Both the position numbers and the translations under genes were made by a program. Below are positions 1 through 9,600 of a DNA stretch of 51,610 bases, piece after piece (position 1 is the stretch's first letter; each line of letters begins with the position of its first letter). The notes below the pieces were generated by a model. The model made no database searches. It was not told the origin of the DNA and saw only the letters and a list, made by a program, of their open reading frames with translations. This stretch comes from Candidatus Kapaibacterium sp. Its GTDB lineage: Bacteria; Bacteroidota; Ignavibacteria; Kapaibacteriales; Kapaibacteriaceae. The stretch covers positions 1 to 51,610 of the forward strand of contig VEQR01000013.1 in NCBI GenBank assembly GCA_018883125.1, given 5' to 3'.

Positions 1-521
1 TAATGGGAATCGAGACCATGGATCTTAATGATGACAATGCCATTGATATGATCATCGTGGGCAATATGTACGGTGCAGAGGGCGATATCATTCGCTACGA
101 TGCGGGTAAGGGGCTTGTGTTGTTCGGCAATGGAGACGGGAAATTCATCCCGGTCAGTCCGGTTGTGAGCGGTTTCGTGTCGCAATACGACACACGAGGA
201 CTTGTCTCGGTAAAGCGTAGCGGAAGCAAGGAAGAACCGACGGTGACGTTCATTACTGCCGTAAATCAAGGCAAGGCAACAACCTACACCCTCGGAAAGA
301 ACATTGCCGAACACCTCAAAGTTGTGCCTGTGGACCCCTCCGTAGCATCGTCATTCATGGTAAAACTTGGCGACAAAGTGCGAAAAGTTGAGCCGTACTG
401 TGGCAGCTCGTACAGGAGCCAAACCAGCTGCAATCTCGTGCTGCCGAAAAATGCCGTGGTTCTGACCGGCAAGCAGAACTCGAAAACAGGAGCCCAGAAA
501 CAGCGGAAATCAAAATCATGA
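1..521 (+). CDS. FG-GAP/VCBS repeat protein, 3' end only (CRTAC1-like)
   Basis: This is the C-terminal 170 or so codons of a gene that begins before the window. The ATG at position 3 is internal and is not taken as the start. Near the N-terminal end there is a calcium-loop pattern of the DxNxDNxxD type, then a run with NMYG, RYDAG and FGNGDGKF. That order is typical of FG-GAP/VCBS beta-propeller blades in CRTAC1-like proteins of Bacteroidota, which are usually exported and bind calcium. The tail is basic (Lys/Arg/Ser-rich), and I do not see a T9SS sorting domain. No hairpin terminator is visible after the stop. The next gene has its own promoter about 30 bp downstream. The function of this protein is unknown beyond the fold. 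A decayed piece of a similar reading frame may survive between the two giant genes downstream. Confidence 0.75.
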   Translation, partial: MGIETMDLNDDNAIDMIIVGNMYGAEGDIIRYDAGKGLVLFGNGDGKFIPVSPVVSGFVSQYDTRGLVSVKRSGSKEEPTVTFITAVNQGKATTYTLGKNIAEHLKVVPVDPSVASSFMVKLGDKVRKVEPYCGSSYRSQTSCNLVLPKNAVVLTGKQNSKTGAQKQRKSKS

Positions 522-551
522 AGCATGGAGAAAACTTTTTCACACGAACCA

Positions 552-583
552 TTTGACAATGTTGCCATGGTGTCGTATGTTAC
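552..583 (+). promoter_or_regulatory. Promoter of first giant gene
   Basis: TTTGAC begins at 552 and TATGTTAC at 576, with 17 bases between TTGACA and TATGTT. This fits both a sigma-70 -35/-10 pair and the Bacteroidota TTTG ... TAnnTTTG pattern. It is supported by conservation: the same elements with identical spacing lie exactly 5966 bp downstream before the second copy, although the surrounding leader has diverged. The start codon is about 120 bp further on, so the transcript would have a long leader ending in GGGGTGA just before ATG. Confidence 0.6.
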
Positions 584-704
584 TCGAACGTGCATAGAGG
601 CTCCTCTTTTGTTGGCCAAGTAAGGCCACTTTGAGGGGGCTCTGCCGCCGTCGATGAGTCTGAATCTGAGAACAATCAAAACTTTCATCTTTTTGGGGTG
701 ACCC

Positions 705-3700
705 ATGTTCCGATTTTACTCTGTTGCCGTTAAGGCAATGATTCTTTTGGTGCTGCTGGCATCGGGCGGAGAGCTCTATGCCCAGTACTGCAGGCCCACG
801 CAGCCAGCCCAGGCGTGGACAGGAACGACGTTCATCAGCGGCGTTACGATCGGGAGTAACTATTCCCGCACATCGGGCGTAGGTGCGGGCGGGTATGAGT
901 ACCTCACCAGTACGGGTGCTCCAATCCCGCGTGGTGCCAACGTCAACGTCACGATTCAGATGGGAACGGCCTTCTTCGGCGTCAGCTATTCCGTATGGTT
1001 GGACGTCAATCAGGACGGTCTGTTCGCGCCGACGGAGCGCTTAGTGTGTATTCTCAACGGTGGAGCGACTGCTACGTTCACGATGAACCTCCCGTGCGAT
1101 ACCAGGATTGGCCGAACACGCATGCGCATAATGACCGCAAGTTATTATGGCGGTATGCCGTGCCCGACCGACCCGTGTCAGTTATTGGATTTCAACTATC
1201 CAGATTGCGAAGACCACGATGTTGATATCCTCGGATCATTTTCCGGTACGTCATTCCCGAATGACACTCCGGACAGCTCTGCTATCCTCGTGAAGGGTAA
1301 CATCTACGACGGACTTTCGGCAAACCGCCCAGCCCCAATGATCGCTGTGCGGGCTTCGCAAGCGGGTCAGTCAACGCAGCTGCAGTATCGGATCTTCGGT
1401 CCATTGCCAAGCACCGATACGGTGTACTCTGCAAGTTGGACCTTCGTTGCTCCTTCTGCTGGCATTTTCAACATCAACCCTCCAACCGCAACAGGCCGCC
1501 TTGCTGGGCCGGGCAATGCCCTCAATACGACCAATGCCATTGGTGGTGAGTATGCCCTGCTTGTTCGCGCACCAGCTGCGCCTGGTTCGGCTTGTCCTGA
1601 CGAATACTCAAGGGCGTTTACGATCGCTGTACAGCGTGACATATCCACTCGTCAGATCCGTTCGCCACAGAACAACGACGCTCCGCGTCGTTTCAAGTAC
1701 CCAAACACAACTCAAATCCCTGTTGAAGCGGTGTTCCAGAATTCGGGCCTTGATACCGTAAAGAATTTCCGAGCTCGCGTCATGCTGTATGCACCGTCGG
1801 GTGCTATTGAGTATGCAGACACCGTCAATGTGGTAGATCCACTGGCATCAACAGTGCGTTTGACGCAAACGTTCGCCAACTTTATTCCAAGTCCTGGCGG
1901 CCACCCTGTTGGTATTCACCGTGCGGTTGGTTGTGCGGATCTGGTTGATCCATTCCCGGATGAGAACTCGTTCAACGATTGCTTCCCACGTCCGGGGTCG
2001 CCAAACCTCAATTTCGAGATTGGCTACAACGAAGAACCAGCGGTCAGTTCTGTCAACGTTCCGGTACCAAATCCGACCAACCTGACTCAGGTCCTGATTC
2101 AAGGACGTTCGTTCCGTCCGGAAGGCATTTTTGAGAACAATGGTATTCAGGATCTCTCGAACGTTCCAGTTCGTCTGATCATCACCAAGCTTCCTCAGAA
2201 TACGGTCGTCTATAACCAGACTGGTATTGTCCCGGACATCGCCGCTGGCCAGTTCAACAAGGCGATCTTTACGTTCCCAACATTCACACCGGTTGAAGGC
2301 GGCGACTACCGCTTCTGCTTCCGTGTTGAGTATCCTGGTGACCCGGTTACGACGAACAACGAGATCTGCATCACGCGAAATGTTGAGGCAAATTTCAATG
2401 GTACATACACGATCGGTAGCACGGTAACCGGCCCACGGAACTTCCCAACGATCGACTCGGCTCTCAACGCCTTGTACTTCCGCGGTGTTAGCGGTCCGGT
2501 TGTGTTCGAATTCACGGACAACACCTACACTGTAACAAAGGTTGGTGTTGCAACACCCGCGATCGACCTCTCGTCGCGCATTATTGGTGTAAGTGCAACG
2601 AACACCATCACATTCCGTCCGTCAACAGAGCGCTCTATCTCCAAGGGTGCTGTAACGATCAACATGGAAACGCAGTCCGGCCTTGGTGTTCTGTTTGGTC
2701 AGAATACGTCACCTTCGAACTTGTACGCGATCCAGCGTGCACAGTACTTCGCCAACGCCCAGAATGCCAATTCTGCGGGTAACATCACATTTGATGGTGG
2801 AATCCAGAAGGCACTGCGCTTTACGATGCGGAAGACGACAACGACGTCACCGTTTGTGTCCGTCTTCTATCTCTCCTCTGGTTCGTCGAACATTTCGATC
2901 CAGAACGTCTTGGTTGAGAACGCAACCGGCGTAACGCCAACGTATGCCACGTCGCTTCCTCAGGTACAGTTCAACTCCGGTTCGAACCAGTACCGCTTCG
3001 AGACGAACACGCGTAACAACACGGTGTCGTTCACGGCCGGTATCGTCAACCGCGACACGATCAATCCTGACAACCTTGGTAACCTCGATACGCTGATCAA
3101 CACCAACAACAAGTTCATTGGTAACGAAATCAATGGCTTCGGCTATGGTATCGTATCGATCGGTATCGGCTCGCTCATCAAGAGCGGTATCAATGAGTTC
3201 CGTCCGTACTACAATGCCGGCACGGAAATCCGCGACAACCTGATCTTCAACGTTCGTCGTGCGGGTATCTTCGCTGCTTACGAAGACGGTGCCCAGATCA
3301 CGGGCAACCGCATCTACAATGTTGGTGCAGTAACCGGTGGAACGCCAACGGATGCCTCCGGTATCCTCGCCGGTGGTGAGCTTCGCTACAACAACATGAA
3401 CCTGTTCATCGCACGTAATGAGATCAGCGGTGTATCAGCTTCGGCATGGGTTCGTGGTATTACCGTTGAGCAGGCTCGCAATGATTATCAGTCGGTTGCC
3501 GGCGGTAGCGGCAGCGCACGCGTACTCTTCCCGAACAAGGCCGAGCGTACATACGTCACCAGCAACATGGTTTGGGGTCTGACCCGTACGGGAGCAGCAG
3601 CAAACGTTGCCGGTATTCACCTGTACACGCGCCGCGTCACGTCGTCCGTACCAACTACAGCACTTCTGACACCAAACACTGTCGAGTACTTCACGGCTCA

Positions 3701-6176
3701 AGACTCCGTTGTGAACAACACGGTTGTGATCACAGCTGATGGTCTTAGCGGTACAGGCGCCCTGGTTGGCGTAGGTCTTCAGAATGCCAATGCACCTGTT
3801 GTGATGAACAACGCGCTGGCGATGCTGACGGACTCCAACACGGCAGCCATCACGAACTCGGCAATCTTCTATCAGGGTACGATCTTCCGCAATGGCCGCG
3901 TTAACACCTGGTACCTGCCAACAACGGCACCTGGTGCTCTGATCTCGAACAAGAATGCCTTCTGGACGCCAAACGCCGGTATCGGACGTGTTGTGGAAGT
4001 GTCGCACGTGAGCGAACTGGTATCGGCCGGTTCACAGACAGAGTTTGCAACACTTGCACAGTGGCGCAACTGGACGGGACAGGACATCAACTCACCGTAC
4101 GGAAACTTCGTCGCTGATCATGCCTTTGTCGGTACAGCTCCGAATCAGAGTCTGCGTGTTGTCGTGACGCCACAAGTGCCAATCGGCTCGATTCTGAACA
4201 ACAATGGTGAGCGACTCAGCGGTACAAAGCTGGACGTCGAAAACAACATCCGTGGCGAAGCCGGTCTTGGCTACGACATCGGCGCTGATGAATTCAATGG
4301 TCGTCTCTATGTGAGCGATCTTGAAGTGATCGACGTTCTGAGTCCAGCCGCGTATCGTGATGCGGTAGGCCCGACGAGCGATGCCGAGTATATCATGACC
4401 ACAGCACCAGTTGATGTGCGTGCACGTGTCCGTAACAACGGAGCACTTGCCACGACGCGTTCACGGGTCCGCGTTCGCGTCTTCATCGAAACACCGGCTT
4501 CGAACAATGCGGTGATGAATCCTGCACAGTACAGCAGCTTCCCGCTGGTGGACCGCGTGATCACGACGAGCCTGACGTCAGGTCAGTCAAAGGACATTCA
4601 GTTTGCTATCCCATCATGGTCACCACAGCCATACCTTGGTATGACCGGGTATAACGTGCCTGCGCAATTCGCTTCGATGAGCGCCAACGTTACCCCACGG
4701 TACCGTGTTGAAGTATCGGTTGATGCTGACGAGTTCAACAACAACAATGTGTTTGCCAAGGATGTTCGATTCTTCATCCGCAAGTCAACACTTCGTCTTC
4801 TGCTGAGCGTTGAAGGCACGAACCTTGACATTCTTTCCGGTACGCCAACTCAGAACCAAATTGCTGCTCGTCTGAATGCTGACAGTGTTCAGAAGGCCTT
4901 TGGTGATCTTGGCTACATCAATGATCCATCGAATGGTCGTTTTGATTTCGACGTACTTGACCGCTACAGCTGGGCAACTCGCTCGGTGGACTACACGATG
5001 TATCAAACGATCTTCTGGGGTCAGGACCTGAACCCACTTACGCGCAGTGAGCGTGATGATATCCGCAACTACATCGCCGCTGGTCAGCCGGGCATGAAGA
5101 AGAACTTCGCGATGTCGGCTTCAACGGTTCCATCGCAGCACAACGGTGCGTCGATCGTGTCTGACCTCAACTTTGTTCAGACAACTCTTCGTTGCCAGCT
5201 TCGTGCACCGGGAACTCCATTCTCGCCAACGTACAGCGGACGGAATATCGATGGACGCGCGATCGCACGTGGCAATGGCGAAACAGTTGTTCGCACCGGT
5301 TTTGCCGGTGACGCCGAACCGACACCGGCTCTGGTTTCGATGTATTCGGATGGTACAACTTCAGGTGTTGTGAACGCTGCATATACCTACCGCCGTGCTG
5401 ATCGCTCTACACCGAACGACTCGATCATGGGTACGGCAACGGCCGGCATCACGGCCAACTCCGTGTACCTTGGAGTTGACTGGCGTCACTTCGCACGTTC
5501 AACATCTGCTACGGTTCTTCGCACAGGTATCGAGCGTGTTGTCCGCGGTATCCTTGACTTCTTCGAAACAAACGGTGGCGGCCTTGTTCCAGTACAGCTG
5601 ACGTCGTTTGATGCTAAGGCTCGTGGTAAGAATGTTGACGTCTTCTGGTCAACAGCCTCTGAAGAAGGCCTTCGTCAGTACGAAGTTGAGCGCGCTTCCG
5701 TCAACAACGTCAAGGCTGGTGACATCACTGGTGATGCATTCAGCGTTGTCCGCACAGTCGAAGCCAACGGATCGTCAACGACACCGAAGGATTACTCGAT
5801 CACAGACGAGAAGCTTGTACCTGGCACATACACCTACCGTTTGACGACTGTTGACAAGGATGGCGCGCGCTCGACATCAGAAAATGTTAACGTCACGATC
5901 GATGGTGAAGGCTCGGGTCTGTGGATCAACACCATTGCTCCGAACCCGGTTGTCGATGGTGCAGTTGTCTCCTTTGGAATGGAAACAGCAGGTCTGGTCG
6001 AAGTGATCGTCGTGAACAGCGCCGGTCAGGAAGTTGGCACGCTGCTGAGCGAAACCCTCACAGCAGGTGAGCACACTGTCCGCATGTCGGCAGCACAACT
6101 TGCTTCAGGATCATACACGCTGATCGTCCGCAGCAATGGCTTCTCGGTCTCGTCTTCGGTGACGGTAACCAAGTAA
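705..6176 (+). CDS. Giant secreted surface protein, copy 1 (GEVED + beta-helix + T9SS sorting domain)
   Basis: This gene encodes an 1823-residue exported protein. Residues 1-27 form a signal peptide ending ELYAQ. Residues ~50-175 form a GEVED-type domain (YSVWLDVNQDG, then RTRMRIM). Two CARDB-like beta-sandwich stretches follow (~310-560), then an Asn-rich right-handed beta-helix region (~570-1190), another CARDB-like unit (~1200-1370), a globular segment with FWGQDLN, an FN3-like segment beginning VPVQLTSFDAK, and a T9SS type A sorting domain (~1735-1823, with APNPV and SGSYTLIVRS). It should therefore be secreted by T9SS and anchored on or released from the surface. GGGGTGA before ATG acts as the Shine-Dalgarno and fixes the start. 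Codon choice is strongly biased (GGT, CGT), which suggests high expression. The second copy has the same length. A structural or adhesive coat role is my inference; no catalytic motif is seen. Confidence 0.8.
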   Translation: MFRFYSVAVKAMILLVLLASGGELYAQYCRPTQPAQAWTGTTFISGVTIGSNYSRTSGVGAGGYEYLTSTGAPIPRGANVNVTIQMGTAFFGVSYSVWLDVNQDGLFAPTERLVCILNGGATATFTMNLPCDTRIGRTRMRIMTASYYGGMPCPTDPCQLLDFNYPDCEDHDVDILGSFSGTSFPNDTPDSSAILVKGNIYDGLSANRPAPMIAVRASQAGQSTQLQYRIFGPLPSTDTVYSASWTFVAPSAGIFNINPPTATGRLAGPGNALNTTNAIGGEYALLVRAPAAPGSACPDEYSRAFTIAVQRDISTRQIRSPQNNDAPRRFKYPNTTQIPVEAVFQNSGLDTVKNFRARVMLYAPSGAIEYADTVNVVDPLASTVRLTQTFANFIPSPGGHPVGIHRAVGCADLVDPFPDENSFNDCFPRPGSPNLNFEIGYNEEPAVSSVNVPVPNPTNLTQVLIQGRSFRPEGIFENNGIQDLSNVPVRLIITKLPQNTVVYNQTGIVPDIAAGQFNKAIFTFPTFTPVEGGDYRFCFRVEYPGDPVTTNNEICITRNVEANFNGTYTIGSTVTGPRNFPTIDSALNALYFRGVSGPVVFEFTDNTYTVTKVGVATPAIDLSSRIIGVSATNTITFRPSTERSISKGAVTINMETQSGLGVLFGQNTSPSNLYAIQRAQYFANAQNANSAGNITFDGGIQKALRFTMRKTTTTSPFVSVFYLSSGSSNISIQNVLVENATGVTPTYATSLPQVQFNSGSNQYRFETNTRNNTVSFTAGIVNRDTINPDNLGNLDTLINTNNKFIGNEINGFGYGIVSIGIGSLIKSGINEFRPYYNAGTEIRDNLIFNVRRAGIFAAYEDGAQITGNRIYNVGAVTGGTPTDASGILAGGELRYNNMNLFIARNEISGVSASAWVRGITVEQARNDYQSVAGGSGSARVLFPNKAERTYVTSNMVWGLTRTGAAANVAGIHLYTRRVTSSVPTTALLTPNTVEYFTAQDSVVNNTVVITADGLSGTGALVGVGLQNANAPVVMNNALAMLTDSNTAAITNSAIFYQGTIFRNGRVNTWYLPTTAPGALISNKNAFWTPNAGIGRVVEVSHVSELVSAGSQTEFATLAQWRNWTGQDINSPYGNFVADHAFVGTAPNQSLRVVVTPQVPIGSILNNNGERLSGTKLDVENNIRGEAGLGYDIGADEFNGRLYVSDLEVIDVLSPAAYRDAVGPTSDAEYIMTTAPVDVRARVRNNGALATTRSRVRVRVFIETPASNNAVMNPAQYSSFPLVDRVITTSLTSGQSKDIQFAIPSWSPQPYLGMTGYNVPAQFASMSANVTPRYRVEVSVDADEFNNNNVFAKDVRFFIRKSTLRLLLSVEGTNLDILSGTPTQNQIAARLNADSVQKAFGDLGYINDPSNGRFDFDVLDRYSWATRSVDYTMYQTIFWGQDLNPLTRSERDDIRNYIAAGQPGMKKNFAMSASTVPSQHNGASIVSDLNFVQTTLRCQLRAPGTPFSPTYSGRNIDGRAIARGNGETVVRTGFAGDAEPTPALVSMYSDGTTSGVVNAAYTYRRADRSTPNDSIMGTATAGITANSVYLGVDWRHFARSTSATVLRTGIERVVRGILDFFETNGGGLVPVQLTSFDAKARGKNVDVFWSTASEEGLRQYEVERASVNNVKAGDITGDAFSVVRTVEANGSSTTPKDYSITDEKLVPGTYTYRLTTVDKDGARSTSENVNVTIDGEGSGLWINTIAPNPVVDGAVVSFGMETAGLVEVIVVNSAGQEVGTLLSETLTAGEHTVRMSAAQLASGSYTLIVRSNGFSVSSSVTVTK

Positions 6177-6207
6177 GCTTCGACGATCTAAATCAGCCGA
6201 TAATCAG

Positions 6208-6249
6208 ACGGCTCCTGTGCGCAAGCGCAGGAGCCGTTTGTAGTTTTGT
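6208..6249 (+). terminator. Rho-independent terminator after giant copy 1
   Basis: A 10-bp stem (ACGGCTCCTG pairing with CAGGAGCCGT, 6208-6217 with 6228-6237) is followed by a T-rich tail (TTTGTAGTTTTGT). The loop is about 10 bases and can partly pair itself. The same structure lies 5966 bp downstream after copy 2. Confidence 0.85.
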
Positions 6250-6517
6250 GCCAATTCGGTGAAACGATACCAAACTGTCACTCGGGATTTCATACGGGAA
6301 ATGAGCTCGTTGTGTTTGGTGTTGACGGGAACTTCCATTCAGTCAACCCGGTTGATTGTCATGCAACTTTGCCACCCCGTACAGGAGTAAAAAAAGAAGC
6401 AATCTGGTGTTTCCCAGAAATGCAATGTTCTGATGGGCAAGCAGAGAGAATAATCAGCCAATAAGTGACAAAGGGGAAAAATTCATCAATAATGAGGATA
6501 CTTTTTCACATGCACCC

Positions 6518-6549
6518 TTTGACTATCTAGCCACGGTGCCGTATGTTTC
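6518..6549 (+). promoter_or_regulatory. Promoter of second giant gene
   Basis: TTTGACT at 6518-6524 and TATGTTTC from 6542 repeat the copy 1 promoter with the same 17-base spacer and at the same 5966-bp offset. The downstream leader is much less similar until the last ~25 bases before ATG. That pattern suggests selection on the promoter and on the ribosome binding site. Confidence 0.6.
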
Positions 6550-6670
6550 AAGCACGTGCATAGGTGTAATTCCGTAGCAGGCCTATTGTGGATTTGAATA
6601 GGGACTTAACCACCGAACGCGACTCTACTTCTGACAACTATCAAAACTCTCATCTTTTTTGGGGTGACCC

Positions 6671-9600
6671 ATGTTCCGATTTTACTCTGTTGCCGTTAAG
6701 GCAATGATTCTTTTGGTGCTGCTGGCATCGGGCGGAGAGCTCTATGCCCAGTACTGCAGGCCCACGCTACCAGCCCAGGCGTGGTCCGGAACGACGTTCA
6801 TCAGCGGCGTTACGATCGGGAATAATTACTCCCGCTCCTCGGGCGTTGGCGCCGGTGGATACGAGTACCTTACTAGCTCGGGTGCTCCGATCCCGCGTGG
6901 GTCCAACGTCAATGTCACCATTCAGCTTGGAACAGCGTTCTTTGGTGTGAGCTATTCGGTGTGGTTGGACCTCAACCAAGACGGTCTGTTCGGGCCAACG
7001 GAGCGGTTACTGTGTCTCGCCAACGGCGGGTCGAGTGCGTCGTTCACTCTCAATCTCCCGTGTGATACCAGGATCGGCCGTACACGGATGCGCATTATGA
7101 CCGCCAGCTATGTCGGTGCCTTGCCATGCCCGCCCGATCCATGTCAGTTGCTCGAGTTCAGTTACCCGGACTGCGAAGACCACGACATTGACATCCTTGG
7201 ATCATTTTCCGGTACGTCGTTCCCGAACGACACACCAGACAGCTCTGCTATCCTCGTGAAGGGTAACATCTATGACGGACTTTCGGCAAACCGCCCAGCC
7301 CCAATGATCGCTGTGCGTGCTTCACAGGCAGGTCAGTCGACGCAGTTGCAGTACCGAATTTTCGGTCCATTGCCGAGCACAGATACTGTGTACTCAGCAA
7401 ATTGGACGTTCGTTGCTCCATCAGCCGGCATATTCAATGTCAACCCTCCAACCGCAACTGGCCGCCTTGCTGGGCCGGGCAATGCTCTCAATACGACCAA
7501 TGCCATTGGTGGTGAGTATGCCCTGCTTGTTCGCGCACCAGCTGCGCCGGGTTCAGCGTGTCCTGATGAATACTCGAGGGCATTTACGATAGCTGTACAG
7601 CGTGACATTTCCACTCGTCAGATCCGTTCGCCACAGAACAACGACGCTCCGCGCCGCTTCAAGTACCCAAACACGACGGCGATCCCTGTTGAAGCGGTGT
7701 TCCAGAATTCGGGTCTTGATACCGTAAAGAATTTCCGAGCTCGCGTCATGCTGTATGCACCGTCGGGTGCTATTGAGTATGCAGACACCGTCAATGTGGT
7801 AGATCCACTGGCATCGACAGTGCGTTTGACGCAAACGTTCGCCAACTTTATTCCAAGTCCTGGCGGCCACCCTGTTGGTATTCACCGCGCAGTTGGCTGT
7901 GCGGATCTGGTCGATCCATTCCCGGATGAAAACTCGTTCAACGATTGCTTCCCACGTCCGGGGTCGCCAAACCTCAATTTCGAGGTTGGCTACAACGAAG
8001 AACCAGCTGTCAACTCTGTCTCTGTGCCGGTTCCGAATCCGACCACGCTTACTCAGGTTCTGATTCAGGGCCGTTCGTTCCGTCCAGAAGGCATTTTTGA
8101 GAACAATGGTATTCAGGATCTCTCGAACGTTCCAGTTCGTCTGATCATCACCAAGCTTCCTCAGAATACGGTCGTCTATAACCAGACTGGTATTGTCCCG
8201 GACATCGCCGCTGGCCAGTTCAACAAGGCGATCTTTACGTTCCCAACATTCACACCGGTTGAAGGCGGCGACTACCGCTTCTGCTTCCGTGTTGAGTATC
8301 CTGGTGACCCGGTTACGACGAACAACGAGATCTGCATCACGCGAAATGTTGAGGCAAATTTCAATGGTACATACACGATCGGTAGCACGGTAACCGGCCC
8401 ACGGAACTTCCCAACGATCGACTCGGCTCTCAACGCCTTGTACTTCCGCGGTGTTAGCGGTCCGGTTGTGTTCGAATTCACGGACAACACCTACACTGTA
8501 ACAAAGGTTGGTGTTGCAACACCCGCGATCGACCTCTCGTCGCGCATTATTGGTGTAAGTGCAACGAACACCATCACATTCCGTCCGTCAACAGAGCGCT
8601 CTATCTCCAAGGGTGCTGTAACGATCAACATGGAAACGCAGTCCGGCCTTGGTGTTCTGTTTGGTCAGAATACGTCACCTTCGAACTTGTACGCGATCCA
8701 GCGTGCACAGTACTTCGCCAACGCCCAGAATGCCAATTCTGCGGGTAACATCACATTTGATGGTGGAATCCAGAAGGCACTGCGCTTTACGATGCGGAAG
8801 ACGACAACGACGTCACCGTTTGTGTCCGTCTTCTATCTCTCCTCTGGTTCGTCGAACATTTCGATCCAGAACGTCTTGGTTGAGAACGCAACCGGCGTAA
8901 CGCCAACGTATGCCACGTCGCTTCCTCAGGTACAGTTCAACTCCGGTTCGAACCAGTACCGCTTCGAGACGAACACGCGTAACAACACGGTGTCGTTCAC
9001 GGCCGGTATCGTCAACCGCGACACGATCAATCCTGACAACCTTGGTAACCTCGATACGCTGATCAACACCAACAACAAGTTCATTGGTAACGAAATCAAT
9101 GGCTTCGGCTATGGTATCGTATCGATCGGTATCGGCTCGCTCATCAAGAGCGGTATCAATGAGTTCCGTCCGTACTACAATGCCGGCACGGAAATCCGCG
9201 ACAACCTGATCTTCAACGTTCGTCGTGCGGGTATCTTCGCTGCTTACGAAGACGGTGCCCAGATCACGGGCAACCGCATCTACAATGTTGGTGCAGTAAC
9301 CGGTGGAACGCCAACGGATGCCTCCGGTATCCTCGCCGGTGGTGAGCTTCGCTACAACAACATGAACCTGTTCATCGCACGTAATGAGATCAGCGGTGTA
9401 TCAGCTTCGGCATGGGTTCGTGGTATTACCGTTGAGCAGGCTCGCAATGATTATCAGTCGGTTGCCGGCGGTAGCGGCAGCGCACGCGTACTCTTCCCGA
9501 ACAAGGCCGAGCGTACATACGTCACCAGCAACATGGTTTGGGGTCTGACCCGTACGGGAGCAGCAGCAAACGTTGCCGGTATTCACCTGTACACGCGCCG

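Larger units (their letters stand above)
6177..6670 (+). other. 494-bp spacer between the two giant genes, with duplication relics
   Basis: This gap holds the copy 1 terminator (6208-6249), then a 12-bp remnant of the start of lnt (GTGAAACGATAC at 6259, matching ATGAAACGATAC at 12225). A degenerate stretch near 6292-6360 follows. Translated from 6246 it contains LVVFGVDGNF and SVNPV, resembling LVLFGNGDGKF and PVSPV of the FG-GAP gene at the left edge. Last come the copy 2 promoter and leader. A 72-codon open frame (6246-6464) spans part of it, but it starts on GTG inside the terminator tail and I do not regard it as a gene. The spacer looks like the scar of a tandem duplication. Confidence 0.55.

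Noticed and set aside
3435-4007. 190-codon antisense frame inside giant copy 1 (and the same at 9401-9973)
   Set aside because: Lies in the beta-helix coding region. Its conservation between copies only reflects the identical DNA.
6246-6464. 72-codon frame between the giants as a small gene
   Set aside because: GTG start within the terminator tail and no ribosome binding site; better read as a duplication relic.
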